Assembly: GCA_947626605.1 (NCBI GenBank)
Contig: CANQSV010000007.1
Coordinates: forward strand, 1-62,637
Reading direction: 5' to 3'
DNA from: an uncultured Clostridia bacterium
GTDB lineage: Bacteria; Bacillota; Clostridia; TANB77; CAG-508
DNA: 62,637 nucleotides
Both the position numbers and the translations under genes were made by a program. Below are positions 38,843 to 48,385 of the stretch, piece after piece. The notes beneath the pieces were generated by a model. It did no database searches and was not told the origin of the DNA. It was given only the letters and a program-made list of their open reading frames with translations. Positions within the stretch are counted from its first letter, which is position 1; the number at the start of each line of letters is the position of its first letter.

Positions 38843-39424
38843 TTATATATATTTCTCAATTTCTTGCCAAACATTTTCAGAATAAATTTTACGTTCAGAT
38901 GAAAAAGGGAAAATAGGAATATTGTCATCAGCACCTAATTCTTTTCTCAAATCATCTACATAAGAATTTACTTTAGTAATAGCAATTTTATCAGCTTTAG
39001 TAGCAATTATGATAAAAGGACTATTAGAATTGCATATATAGTTGTACATATGTTTATCATTTTCAGATGGTTTGTGTCTAATGTCGATTAAAAGAACAAT
39101 CAAAGAAATAGTTGATCTATTTACAAGATAGCTCTCTGTAAAAGTACCAACTTTTTCTTGTTGCGCTTTAGACATTTTACTATAACCATAACCAGGCAAG
39201 TCAACAAAGTAAAACAAATCATCAATATTATAGAAATTAAGTTGTCTAGTTTTACCAGGTTCGCTACTAGTACGAGCCAAAGATTTTCTATTAATCATAG
39301 TATTAATAAAAGATGATTTACCAACATTAGACTTACCAGCTAAAACAATTTCAGGAAGCCCATTAGCAGGATATTGTTTAGGGCTCACTGCAGAAATTTC
39401 AAATTTAGGATTTTTAACGTTCAT
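38843..39424 (-). CDS. engB: EngB/YsxC GTPase, ribosome assembly
   Basis: The 193-aa GTPase has G1 AGKSNVGKSS (about residues 30-39), G3 DLPGYGYSK, G4 ATKAD and G5 FSSE. YsxC acts in late assembly of the 50S subunit and is essential in Bacillus. In many Bacillota it follows lon; here it lies downstream of serS across a family C repeat. Confidence 0.94.
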   Translation of the reverse strand: MNVKNPKFEISAVSPKQYPANGLPEIVLAGKSNVGKSSFINTMINRKSLARTSSEPGKTRQLNFYNIDDLFYFVDLPGYGYSKMSKAQQEKVGTFTESYLVNRSTISLIVLLIDIRHKPSENDKHMYNYICNSNSPFIIIATKADKIAITKVNSYVDDLRKELGADDNIPIFPFSSERKIYSENVWQEIEKYI

Positions 39425-39458
39425 TTAAATATGAATCCTTTCAGTTTTTATAATAATA

Positions 39459-39631
39459 CAATTAAAAAAGAATTGTGGATTTGGCTAGGCAAACGAGCAA
39501 GAAAACCGGAGGCGTACGTTGTTACGCTGATGCTGAGGCTGTTAAGGCTTTGCATGTTACAGCCTCAGTATGCCATGCAGGATTTTCGCAGTGAAGTTTA
39601 ACAACGCCAAAACGCAATTATTTTTTAATTG
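39459..39631. repeat. Inverted repeat, family C copy 2 (with insert)
   Basis: Its reverse complement aligns with 29622-29741 end to end, except for about 55 extra bases in the centre. That insert is itself a stem (GCTGAGGCTGTTAAGGC and GTTACAGCCTCAG) related to the TGTAGGGG family. The repeat end contains the serS stop codon. Confidence 0.78.
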
Positions 39632-40910
39632 AAATGCCAATCTTTTCCATACCACCCATATAAGGTCTCAAAACAGCTGGAATATTTATGCTACCATCAG
39701 GATTATAATTGTTTTCTAAGAAAGCAATTAACATACGAGGAGGAGCAACAACAGTATTATTTAGAGTATGAGGATAATAATTTCCTTTTTCGCCTTTTAC
39801 TCTAATTCCTAATCTTCTACTTTGAGCATCTGTTAAGTTTGAACAACTTCCAACTTCAAAATATTTTTGTTGCCTTGGGCTCCAAGCTTCAACATCCACA
39901 CTTTTTGCCTTTAAATCAGCTAAATCACCAGAACAACATTCCAAAGTACGAACTGGAATATCTAAGCTTCTAAATAATTCTACTGTGAAAGACCACATTT
40001 TATTATACCAATCATAGCTTTCTTCAGGTTCACAAACAACAATCATTTCTTGTTTTTCAAATTGATGAATTCTATAAACACCACGTTCTTCAAGTCCATG
40101 AGAACCTTTTTCTTTTCTAAAACAAGGTGAATAAGAAGTAAGTGTATAAGGTAACTCTTTTGGAGAAAGAATTTGACCTTTGAATTTACCAATCATAGAA
40201 TGTTCACTAGTTCCAATTAAATATAAATCTTCACCTTCAATTTTATACATCATAGCATCCATTTCTTCAAAACTCATAACGCCAGTTACAACGTCAGAGC
40301 GAATCATGAAAGGAGGTACGCAATATGTAAAGCCTTTATTAATCATAAAATCTCTAGCATAAGTTAAAATTGCAGAATGAAGTCTTGCAATATCTCCAGT
40401 TAGGTAGTAAAAACCATTACCAGCAACACGTCTTGCAGAATCTAAATCTATACCATTTAGTTTTTGCATAATATCAGTATGGTAAGGAATTTCATAGTCA
40501 GGAACTATAGGCTCACCAAATTTTTCAACCTCAACATTTTCAGAATCATCTTTACCAACAGGTACAGAATCATCTATAATATTAGGAATTTTCATCATTA
40601 TATCTTTAATTTCAGAAGCATATTTATCTTCTAATTGTTCGTTTTCTACTAATTGATTATTAATATCATTAACTTCTTTTTTTATAGCTTCAGCTTCGTC
40701 TTTTTTTCCTTCACGCATAAGAAGACCAATTTGTGAGCTTAACGAGTTCCTTTTAGACCTTAATTCGTCGCCATTTAGCTTAACCTTTTTGTTTAATTTG
40801 TCTAGTTCCAAAACTTTATCGACAAGTTCTAATTTGTGGTCTTGGAATTTCTTTTTAATGTTTTGTTTTACAAGTGTTGGATTTTCTCTTATTAGTTTAA
40901 TATCAATCAT
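39618..40910 (-). CDS. serS: Seryl-tRNA synthetase
   Basis: The 430-aa class II enzyme has an N-terminal coiled-coil arm (residues about 30-105, KLNKKVKLNGDELRSKRNSL) that holds the tRNA. Motif 2 is EERGVYRIHQFEK and motif 3 is VVAPPRMLIAFLE. I start at MIDIKLIRENP (ATG 40910); the open frame runs about 85 codons further upstream but that stretch is AT-rich noise. GTG 40916 is closer to the GGAGG site and is possible. No T-box is seen upstream. Confidence 0.94.
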   Translation of the reverse strand: MIDIKLIRENPTLVKQNIKKKFQDHKLELVDKVLELDKLNKKVKLNGDELRSKRNSLSSQIGLLMREGKKDEAEAIKKEVNDINNQLVENEQLEDKYASEIKDIMMKIPNIIDDSVPVGKDDSENVEVEKFGEPIVPDYEIPYHTDIMQKLNGIDLDSARRVAGNGFYYLTGDIARLHSAILTYARDFMINKGFTYCVPPFMIRSDVVTGVMSFEEMDAMMYKIEGEDLYLIGTSEHSMIGKFKGQILSPKELPYTLTSYSPCFRKEKGSHGLEERGVYRIHQFEKQEMIVVCEPEESYDWYNKMWSFTVELFRSLDIPVRTLECCSGDLADLKAKSVDVEAWSPRQQKYFEVGSCSNLTDAQSRRLGIRVKGEKGNYYPHTLNNTVVAPPRMLIAFLENNYNPDGSINIPAVLRPYMGGMEKIGISIKK

Positions 40911-41123
40911 ACCCACACAAGCCTCCTTTATTAGATTTATAATGAAATTATAATCATTATATGTACAAGAGTTTATCACGAAATAAGGAAATTTGCAATA
41001 AATTTTTGTCATATTTGGGGACGTAGAAGAAATGTGAAAAATAATTATAAAATTTATACATAAAATAGAAAAAATTACATAAACTGTATAAGAAAACAAG
41101 ATGTCCAAAAAGGTGGGATATAT
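40911..41123. other. Divergent intergenic region serS/yaaL
   Basis: About 210 AT-rich bases carry both promoters. The T-box consensus and its antiterminator are absent. Confidence 0.4.
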
Positions 41124-41408
41124 ATGTATAATGAATATATGAGAGAACAGAAAATAGAAGAGCAAACAGATGAAGAGAAAAACGAAGAATTAATAAAAAA
41201 TGTAATAAAAGCAAAAATAGATCTTAATAATGCAAATATTAATTATGAATATGCAGAAAGTGATTTAATAGATTATTACAGTTATGAAATTAAAGCATTA
41301 CAAGCGAAAGTAGATTATTTAACAAAAAAAATAAAAAGCAGAGGGATAATACTAGATATAGGGGAGAGAGCTAAAATAACAAACAATGAAGAAGATGAAG
41401 CTGTATGA
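41124..41408 (+). CDS. DUF2508/YaaL-like protein
   Basis: The 94-aa protein is acidic and helical. The pattern AKIDLNNANINYEYAESDLIDYYSYEIKA resembles DUF2508 (YaaL), which commonly sits directly upstream of bofA, as here. The function is unknown. GGTGGGA lies upstream of ATG 41124. Confidence 0.72.
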   Translation: MYNEYMREQKIEEQTDEEKNEELIKNVIKAKIDLNNANINYEYAESDLIDYYSYEIKALQAKVDYLTKKIKSRGIILDIGERAKITNNEEDEAV

Positions 41409-41452
41409 AAAGTTGAAAATTATAAAGAGCAGTAGAAAGGAACTATATAAGA

Positions 41453-41711
41453 ATGGAATCAATAATTGCATATTTAGCGTGTGTATGTATTTTACTTATA
41501 TTTGGGAGATTATTCATTTTACCGATAAGAATGGTTGCAAAACTATTAATAAATTCTATATTGGGAATAATTCTCTTGTACATAATTAATCTAGTAGGGG
41601 CAAGTTTAAGTTTTCATATTGGAATAAATTGGATTACGATAGCAGTAGTGGGATTATTGGGAGCACCACGGAACAGTCCTGCTATTTGCATTAAAATTTC
41701 TTATGGTGTAA
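41453..41711 (+). CDS. bofA: BofA, pro-sigma-K processing inhibitor, +1 frameshift at CGG
   Basis: The zero frame encodes two or three membrane segments ending in AVVGLLGAP, then meets CGG at 41669-41671 and runs on into repeat sequence. Skipping the C at 41669 gives GAPGTVLLFALKFLMV and a stop at 41711, the normal BofA length (about 85 aa) and ending. BofA holds the SpoIVFB protease in check until late mother-cell development. The gene follows the yaaL-like gene by about 45 bases. The frameshift is either programmed/tolerated or a one-base error. Confidence 0.87.
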
Positions 41712-41740
41712 GAAGATTATCAATTACTAAAAATATAAAG

Positions 41741-42080
41741 GCTGTAGGGGGCTGGTGGCCAGCAGGTATACTGACTGACGCTGTAATAGGCTGTAGGGGT
41801 CGGCGTCCTCGACGACCCGCAAACCAAGAACAGTAGAGATGTTAAATTAATGCAAAATTATTATTATAATGATGCAAAAATAACATCTCTACAAATTTAT
41901 GTTGCACGGGTTGTTGATGCTGAAAATGTTAAATCTTTGCATTATGTAGGGGCTGACGTCCTCGGCAGCCCGCAAACCAAAAATAGTAGAGATGTTATAA
42001 CATAGGAACATTTTTATCCTATTATAACATCTCTACATTTTTTTATTATCTGCGGGTCGTCGAGGACGCCGACCCCTACA
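41741..42080. repeat. Tandem TGTAGGGG-family palindromes
   Basis: A partial unit (41743-41790), one palindrome losing its right arm (41792-41892) and one full inverted repeat (41945-42080) lie in a row. Inner arms GTAGAGATGTTATAA and TTATAACATCTCTAC pair perfectly in the second. They fill the gap between bofA and convergent glmS. Confidence 0.85.
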
Positions 42081-42098
42081 AACAAAAAACGTAATTTC

Positions 42099-43940
42099 TT
42101 ACTCTACCGTTACTGATTTTGCCAAATTTCTAGGCTTATCAACATCTAATCCTTTTTCCTTAGCAACATAATAAGATAGAAGTTGAAGCGGAACAACTGA
42201 AAGAATAGGTGAGATAAGAGAGTCAGTTTCAGGAATATTTATAACTAAATTAAAGTTATTCTTTTTTATAGGTTGATTTGTTATAATCAACGTTTTAGCT
42301 CCACGAGTCATAACCTCTTGAAGGTTACTAATAGTTTTTGGAGTTAAAGCAGAATCAGTTAAAATTCCTACAACTGTTATTCCATTTTCAATTAAAGCAA
42401 TAGGACCATGTTTTAATTCACCAGCAGCATATGCATCTGAATGAATATATGATATTTCTTTTAATTTCAAAGAAGCTTCCATAGCAACAGGATAATCAAT
42501 TCCTCTACCTAAGAAGAATATATCATGTTCATTATAAATCTTTTTTGCAAAATCCTTAATAGTATCAGTATTAGATAAGATTTCTTTCACTTTTTCAGGA
42601 AGCTTTAAAAGATTAGATTTTAAGTCTTCCAAGTCTTTAGAAGCAGAACTTCCTAAAACTTCTGCAAAATGAATAGCTAAAATATCTAAAAGAACAACTT
42701 GAGAAGTATATGCTTTTGTTGAAGCAACAGCAATTTCTGGACCTGCATGAGTATATATTGTATAATCAGCTTCTCTTGTTATTGAACTACCAACAACATT
42801 TGAAATAGCAATAGTCTTAGCTCCTTTTGATTTAGCTAAAGCTAGAGCAGCCAAAGTATCTGCAGTTTCTCCAGATTGGCTTATGAAAAGCATTAAAGTT
42901 TTATTATCAATTAATGGATTTCTATATCTAAACTCAGAAGCAATATCAACTTCTACAGGAATAGATAAAAGCTTCTCGAAAATATTTTTTACGGCTAAAC
43001 CAGCATGCATAGCTGTACCACAAGCAACTATAAAAATTTTATTAAGACTAGTTAAATAATCTTTTGAAATATTTAATTCTGGGAAATTGCAAAGTTCATT
43101 TTCTTGTAGGTGAGAGCTAATTGTTTCTCTAATTGTTTTTGGTTGTTCAAAAATTTCTTTTATCATATAATCATCAAAACCATCTTTTTCTACAGAAGAA
43201 GCATCCCACTCAATATTTTTTAATTCTTTGCTAATTTTATTTAAATTTTTATCATAAAAATTAACTGAATCATTATATAATTCTGCAATGTCATAATCAT
43301 TTAAAAGATAAATATCTTTAGTATATGAAAGAATTGCAGGAATATCAGAAGCAATGTACTTTTCATTATCGCGATATCCAACAACTAAAGGGCTGTCTTT
43401 TCTAGAAACAACCATTCTATTTGGATAAAGTTTGCTAATAACAGAAATAGCATAACTTCCTTTTAAATCATTACAAGCTGATTTTACAGCTCTTAAGAAT
43501 TTCCCGTCATCATTTTTTGTGTCCTTTGAAAAATAATAATGGATAAGATTTGGAATAACTTCTGTATCTGTTTCTGATAAGAATTTATATCCATTATTAG
43601 ATAAAAATGTTCTAAGTTCAGCATAATTTTCAATTATTCCATTGTGAACTACAGCAAAAGTGTTGCTATTATCCAAATGAGGATGAGAATTTTCACAAGA
43701 TGGTTTGCCATGAGTTGCCCATCTTGTATGAGCAATTCCAATAGAACCATTTAAATTATCTAATCCTTCAGATTCGTATAAATTTTTTACACGACCAGTT
43801 TTCTTAATATTTGAAATATATGTATCTTCCAAAGTAGATATACCAGCTGAATCGTAGCCTCTATATTCCAATTTCAAAAGGCCGTCAATAAGAATAGGTG
43901 TAGCCTTTTTATTACCTATGTAACCTATAATTCCACACAT
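42099..43940 (-). CDS. glmS: Glutamine-fructose-6-phosphate aminotransferase
   Basis: The 613-aa enzyme starts MCGIIGYIG with the nucleophilic Cys2 of the glutaminase. Two SIS sugar-isomerase domains follow (ISQSGETADTLAAL, STKAYTSQV) and the end is KPRNLAKSVTVE. It makes glucosamine-6-phosphate for cell-wall precursors. A glmS ribozyme upstream controls it by product feedback. AGGAGG precedes ATG 43940. Confidence 0.96.
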   Translation of the reverse strand: MCGIIGYIGNKKATPILIDGLLKLEYRGYDSAGISTLEDTYISNIKKTGRVKNLYESEGLDNLNGSIGIAHTRWATHGKPSCENSHPHLDNSNTFAVVHNGIIENYAELRTFLSNNGYKFLSETDTEVIPNLIHYYFSKDTKNDDGKFLRAVKSACNDLKGSYAISVISKLYPNRMVVSRKDSPLVVGYRDNEKYIASDIPAILSYTKDIYLLNDYDIAELYNDSVNFYDKNLNKISKELKNIEWDASSVEKDGFDDYMIKEIFEQPKTIRETISSHLQENELCNFPELNISKDYLTSLNKIFIVACGTAMHAGLAVKNIFEKLLSIPVEVDIASEFRYRNPLIDNKTLMLFISQSGETADTLAALALAKSKGAKTIAISNVVGSSITREADYTIYTHAGPEIAVASTKAYTSQVVLLDILAIHFAEVLGSSASKDLEDLKSNLLKLPEKVKEILSNTDTIKDFAKKIYNEHDIFFLGRGIDYPVAMEASLKLKEISYIHSDAYAAGELKHGPIALIENGITVVGILTDSALTPKTISNLQEVMTRGAKTLIITNQPIKKNNFNLVINIPETDSLISPILSVVPLQLLSYYVAKEKGLDVDKPRNLAKSVTVE

Positions 43941-43987
43941 AAAAAATCCTCCTAAAATTATAAATAAATAAAAAGCATGTAAAATAA

Positions 43988-44131
43988 AGGTTACCCTATT
44001 AGATTTGTTATAATATTACTACTACTTTTTGCTAATATTTTTGGCAGTAACCATGCCATAGAACCATCCGCCGAGTTTTTCGATAAGTTCTACCCTCGTC
44101 AACAATATGATGAAGTATTGTCCAGGCGCTA
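43988..44131 (-). ncRNA. glmS ribozyme riboswitch
   Basis: The minus strand carries AGCGCCTGGAC at the cleavage site (cut between 44130 and 44129), then GTTGACGAGGGTAGAACTTA, TCGAAAAACTCGGCGGATGG and GGTTACTGCC pairing with GGGTAACC near the 3' end. These are the core segments of the glmS ribozyme. It cleaves its own mRNA when glucosamine-6-phosphate is bound. Confidence 0.95.
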
Positions 44132-44362
44132 TATTAATTAAAAATAAAATCTCCTTTCACAATAAAATTTTATTTTACAAGTTTTCATCAATAATAGTAT
44201 ATTATACTAATTTTAAAAAAGTAGCAAGTCCTAAACAAGAAATAACAATTTAGGTGATAAAAATATATAATAATGCTTTTATTAGAATAATCTAAGGTTT
44301 TATCTATTGGAATAATCAATAAAATGTGATAAAATAGTAAAAAAATAAAGAGTGGGGAAAAG
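44132..44362. other. Divergent intergenic region glmS/uvrC
   Basis: About 230 AT-rich bases hold divergent promoters. Nothing else is recognised. Confidence 0.4.
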
Positions 44363-46156
44363 ATGTTTAATATAGAAGAAGAGCTAAAAAAACTACCAGG
44401 TAAACCTGGTGTGTATATAATGAGAGATAAAGATGATAAAATTATATATGTTGGAAAGGCTATATCTTTGAAAAATAGGGTTAGGCAATATTTTAGAAAA
44501 ACTAATAAAACAAAGAGAATAGAAAACATGGTTTCATTAATAGACCATTTTGAATATATAGTAACAGATAATGAGGCAGAGGCTTTAATTCTAGAATGTA
44601 ATCTTATCAAAAAGAATAGACCTAAGTTTAATGTTTTATTAAAAGATGATAAAACATATCCTTATATAAAAGTAAACATAAAAGAAGATTATCCAGGTGT
44701 GTACATAACTAGAAAAATGCAAAATGATGGCGCAAAATATTTTGGACCATATGCAAATTCGGGTAGTGCAAAGGAAATGGTAGATTTTGTAAAAAATAAA
44801 TTTAAAATAAGACAGTGTAAAAATTTTAAATCAAATAAAAGAGTTTGTTTGAACTATCATATAAATAGATGCTTAGGTCCATGCCAAAATAAAGTATCTA
44901 AAGAAGAATATAGAAAGCAAATAGATCAAATTATGATGCTATTAGAAGGAAAGACAGAGCCAATAATAAAGGAGATAGAACAAGAAATTAAAGAAGCAGC
45001 ATCAAAGCAAGAATATGAAAAAGCCGCTTTTTTAAGGGACAAAAAAATAGCAATAGAAAATATTTCACAAAAGCAAAAAGTATCAAATATAAATGAAAAC
45101 CAAATTGATGTAATAGGAATTGCAAGAAAAGATATTTTAATATGCATAGAAGTATTTTTTGTAAGGCAAAGTAAAATGATAGGAAGAGAACATTATTTTT
45201 ACGAAGCCATAGATGAAACAGAAGAAAAGGAAATATTATCATCATTTGTAAAACAATATTATATGGATAATCAAAATATACCAAGCAAAATAATGCTAAG
45301 AGAAGAAATAGAAGATAAAGAAATCTTAGAAGAATTATTATCAGAAAAGGCAAATAAGAAAGTAGAACTAAGAACACCAAAAAAAGGTGAAAAATTAAGA
45401 TTTATAGAAATGGCGGAAAATAATGCTTTAATAACCCTAGAAAACAAATCAAAAAATACATACGATATAGTATTAGAACTAAAAGAAATATTAAACTTAA
45501 AAGAATCACCAAGAAAAATAGAATGTTTTGATATTTCAAATATATCAGGAGAATTTCTTGTGGCAGGGATGTGCGTTATGCAAGATGGAAAAGTAAACAG
45601 GAAGCTATCTAGAAGATTTAAAATAAAAACAGTAATAGGACAAGATGATCCAAGATGTATGGAAGAAGTTATAGAAAGAAGGTTAAAACATTCAATAGAA
45701 AATCCTAATGGAGGTTTTGGAAAACTACCAGATGTAATATTTGTAGATGGTGGAATAACTCAAATAAGAGCAGCTATAAGAGCTTGTGCAAAATGCAATT
45801 TAAATATACCAATTTATGGAATGGTAAAAAATGATAAGCATAGAACGAGAGCTCTAATAAACGAGCAAAGGGAAGAATATAGGTTATCAGAAGATTTAAT
45901 GAATGCCATAACAAACTTTCAGGATGCAGTGCATGATACAGCAATAGGATATCATAGAATGCTAAGAGATAAAGCAATAAATAAATCAGAATTAGATGAT
46001 ATAAAAGGAATTGGAGAGAAAAGAAAGCAAGAATTGCTAAAGACTTTTGGAAGCGTTAGTAAGATTAGAGAAGCGGATATAGAAGAGATTTCTAAGATAG
46101 ATGGAATAACAGAAGAACTAGCAAAGAAAATAAAAGAACAACTAAAAAATATATAA
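44363..46156 (+). CDS. uvrC: Excinuclease UvrC
   Basis: The 597-aa protein has an N-terminal GIY-YIG nuclease (KPGVYIMRDKDDKIIYVGKA), a UVR motif (KEAASKQEYEKAAFLRDK near 205-222), an RNase-H-like nuclease (ECFDISNISGE, VDGGITQI) and C-terminal helix-hairpin-helix motifs. It makes both cuts in nucleotide excision repair. GGGGAAA precedes ATG 44363. Confidence 0.95.
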   Translation: MFNIEEELKKLPGKPGVYIMRDKDDKIIYVGKAISLKNRVRQYFRKTNKTKRIENMVSLIDHFEYIVTDNEAEALILECNLIKKNRPKFNVLLKDDKTYPYIKVNIKEDYPGVYITRKMQNDGAKYFGPYANSGSAKEMVDFVKNKFKIRQCKNFKSNKRVCLNYHINRCLGPCQNKVSKEEYRKQIDQIMMLLEGKTEPIIKEIEQEIKEAASKQEYEKAAFLRDKKIAIENISQKQKVSNINENQIDVIGIARKDILICIEVFFVRQSKMIGREHYFYEAIDETEEKEILSSFVKQYYMDNQNIPSKIMLREEIEDKEILEELLSEKANKKVELRTPKKGEKLRFIEMAENNALITLENKSKNTYDIVLELKEILNLKESPRKIECFDISNISGEFLVAGMCVMQDGKVNRKLSRRFKIKTVIGQDDPRCMEEVIERRLKHSIENPNGGFGKLPDVIFVDGGITQIRAAIRACAKCNLNIPIYGMVKNDKHRTRALINEQREEYRLSEDLMNAITNFQDAVHDTAIGYHRMLRDKAINKSELDDIKGIGEKRKQELLKTFGSVSKIREADIEEISKIDGITEELAKKIKEQLKNI

Positions 46157-46282
46157 AAACATTTATACCTACGAGATATGTTGAAAAAAATCATACGATT
46201 ATAGTAAAATATATCCTAATAATAGCATATAATTTAAGCCTTAGAATATATATTAATAAAAGAGTATTCTAAGGAGGATTTT

Positions 46283-46501
46283 ATGAATATAACTAATGAT
46301 GAGGTGTTTTATGTAAAATATGATGAAGAAAGTGATAAAATTTTATATAAAACAAAAAGAAAATTTGAAAGCAAAATTATAGAATATGTTAGAAAGAACA
46401 AATTAATATTTTCTCTAACAATTCTAAGCACAATAATTGGAGCAATAGAAATATATCTAACAGTAAAATTCTTTTCTATTGCAGGAGAATTAATTAGATA
46501 A
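46283..46501 (+). CDS. Small single-pass membrane protein, unknown
   Basis: The 72-aa protein has a charged N-terminal half and one hydrophobic segment at about 43-65 (LIFSLTILSTIIGAIEIYL). AAGGAGG before ATG 46283 is strong, which supports translation. I recognise no family. Confidence 0.65.
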   Translation: MNITNDEVFYVKYDEESDKILYKTKRKFESKIIEYVRKNKLIFSLTILSTIIGAIEIYLTVKFFSIAGELIR

Positions 46502-46538
46502 TATACACATAAAAGCATAAAAAGAGAGGAAATAGAAA

Positions 46539-47396
46539 ATGAATATAGCAAAAAATTGGAAAGATTATGAAATAATAGACATGGCAAATGGAGAAAAATT
46601 AGAAAGATGGGGAAATGTAATATTAATCAGACCAGATCCACAAATAATATGGAAAGAAAAAAGCTTTGAAGAAAAATGGAAAAAGGCAGATGCTAGATAT
46701 AACAGAAGTAAAACAGGAGGAGGCGGATGGCAATATAATAAAAAGCTTCCCGAAAATTGGCAAATAAAATATAAAAATTTAACATTTAACATAAAACCAA
46801 TGGGCTTTAAACACACAGGATTGTTTCCAGAACAAGCAGTTAATTGGGATTGGATGATGGACAAGATAAAAAATGCAAAAAGACCAATTAAAGTTTTAAA
46901 TTTATTTGCATATACAGGAGGAGCAACAGTGGCATGTCTTTATGCAGGAGCTAGTGTATGCCATGTAGATAGTTCAAAAGGAATGGTAGCATGGGCAAAA
47001 GAAAATGTAAACTCATCAGGTTTAGAAAAAGCACCTGTTAGATATATAGTAGATGATGTAGTTAAATTTGTAGAAAGAGAAATAAGAAGAGGTAATAAAT
47101 ATGATGCCATAATAATGGATCCACCATCATATGGAAGAGGAGCCAATGGAGAAGTATGGCAATTTGAAGAAAATATCTACAACTTAGTACAATTATGTAC
47201 TAAAGTATTATCAGAAAATCCATTATTCTTTTTAATAAACTCTTATACAACAGGAACGTCAAGTATAGTATTAGAAAATATATTAAAAATGAATATTAAA
47301 AGTGATAAATATTTTTCATCTGGAGAAATTGGGCTTCCTATGAAAAATTCTAATTTAGTACTTCCTTGTGGAATTTTTGGACGCTGGGAAAGTTAA
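46539..47396 (+). CDS. Class I SAM-dependent RNA methyltransferase
   Basis: The 285-aa protein has the Rossmann SAM-binding motif NLFAYTGGATVA (about 108-119) and the catalytic DPPSYGRG (about 190-197). It resembles the C-terminal part of RlmI/RlmK-type 23S rRNA methyltransferases and may modify rRNA; the target is not determined. GAGGAAA precedes ATG 46539. Confidence 0.85.
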   Translation: MNIAKNWKDYEIIDMANGEKLERWGNVILIRPDPQIIWKEKSFEEKWKKADARYNRSKTGGGGWQYNKKLPENWQIKYKNLTFNIKPMGFKHTGLFPEQAVNWDWMMDKIKNAKRPIKVLNLFAYTGGATVACLYAGASVCHVDSSKGMVAWAKENVNSSGLEKAPVRYIVDDVVKFVEREIRRGNKYDAIIMDPPSYGRGANGEVWQFEENIYNLVQLCTKVLSENPLFFLINSYTTGTSSIVLENILKMNIKSDKYFSSGEIGLPMKNSNLVLPCGIFGRWES

Positions 47397-47402
47397 TAAA
47401 AC

Positions 47403-47540
47403 TGTAGGGGTCGGCGTCCCCGACGACCCGCACAACACAAAAACGATAGAGATGTTATTTTGGAAAAATGCTAAAAAACGGGCGATTACTAATCGCCACT
47501 ACATTGTTTAACAACGCCAAAACGCAATTATTTTTCAACA
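47403..47540. repeat. Composite of repeat fragments
   Basis: A TGTAGGGG half unit (47403-47455), a short GGGCGATTACTAATCGCC hairpin (47480-47497) and one end of family C (47506-47540, AACGCAATTATTTTTCAAC) lie in a row. They separate the methyltransferase from the RluA gene. Confidence 0.75.
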
Positions 47541-47552
47541 ATGGAGGGAAAA

Positions 47553-48227
47553 ATGAAGCAATTAAACGTAGTATACGAAGATAATCACATAATCGTAGTA
47601 GAAAAACAACCCAATATTCCATCACAAGGAGACAAAACAAACGACATAGACATGTTAACAATTATAAAAGACTACATAAAAGAAAAATACAACAAACCAG
47701 GAAATGTATATTTAGGACTTATTCATAGATTAGATAGACCAGTTGGAGGTGTTATGGTGTTTGCAAAAACATCAAAAGCTGCAGCAAGACTAAGTGAACA
47801 AGTAAGAGAGAAAGTTTTTAGAAAAGAATATTTAGTAGTTGTTGATGGAAAGTTTGAAAAAGAAAAAGGAATAATGAAAGATTATTTATTAAAAAATGAA
47901 AGGAACAACCTGAGCAAAGTAGTAGAAGAAAACACGAAAAATGCGAAATATGCAGAACTTGAATATGAAGTATTAAAATATAGAGAAGATATAAACTTAT
48001 CTGCAGTCAAGGTAAATTTGCATACAGGAAGACATCATCAAATAAGAGTTCAATTCGCATCAAGAAATCATAGCATATATGGAGATCAAAAATATGGAAC
48101 AAGAGGAAAGGGAAAACAAATAGCATTATGGGCATACAAATTAACAATAAACCATCCAATAACTAAAGAAGAAATGACATTTGAGATAATGCCAGAATTA
48201 AATGGAACATGGAGTATATTAAAATAA
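47553..48227 (+). CDS. RluA-family pseudouridine synthase
   Basis: The 224-aa protein has the catalytic motif HRLDRPVGGVMVFAKTS with the essential Asp, and C-terminal TGRHHQIRVQFASRNHSIYGD. It isomerises uridine in rRNA or tRNA; the site is not determined. I start at ATG 47553; the ATG four codons upstream overlaps the GGAGGG binding site. Confidence 0.92.
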   Translation: MKQLNVVYEDNHIIVVEKQPNIPSQGDKTNDIDMLTIIKDYIKEKYNKPGNVYLGLIHRLDRPVGGVMVFAKTSKAAARLSEQVREKVFRKEYLVVVDGKFEKEKGIMKDYLLKNERNNLSKVVEENTKNAKYAELEYEVLKYREDINLSAVKVNLHTGRHHQIRVQFASRNHSIYGDQKYGTRGKGKQIALWAYKLTINHPITKEEMTFEIMPELNGTWSILK

Positions 48228-48284
48228 AAATTATATAAAACAAACAATATAATATATGAAAAAACTAAAATACATAAAATGTCA

Positions 48285-48322
48285 AAAAAAGTCGGATTTT
48301 CGTATGCGAAAATCGACTTTTT
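48285..48322 (+). terminator. Terminator after the RluA gene
   Basis: AAAAAGTCGGATTTTCG and CGAAAATCGACTTTTT pair with one bulged G around a short loop. Confidence 0.85.
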
Positions 48323-48385
48323 ATATGTTAAATAAAAAAAATAATAAAAAATATGCAAAAATAAAAATAGCAGAGGGGAAAAAAT

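Noticed and set aside
40911-41123. T-box riboswitch before serS
   Set aside because: Neither the T-box sequence nor an antiterminator pairing is present on the minus strand.
40911-41165. N-terminal extension of serS
   Set aside because: About 85 extra codons are hydrophobic AT-rich noise unlike any SerRS; the GGAGG site lies at MIDIKL.
41669-41836. BofA continuing 55 codons into repeat DNA
   Set aside because: The tail is repeat sequence read as protein; the +1 frame gives the family ending.
41741-42080. CRISPR array
   Set aside because: The repeats are inverted, uneven in length and spacing, and have no unique regular spacers or cas genes.
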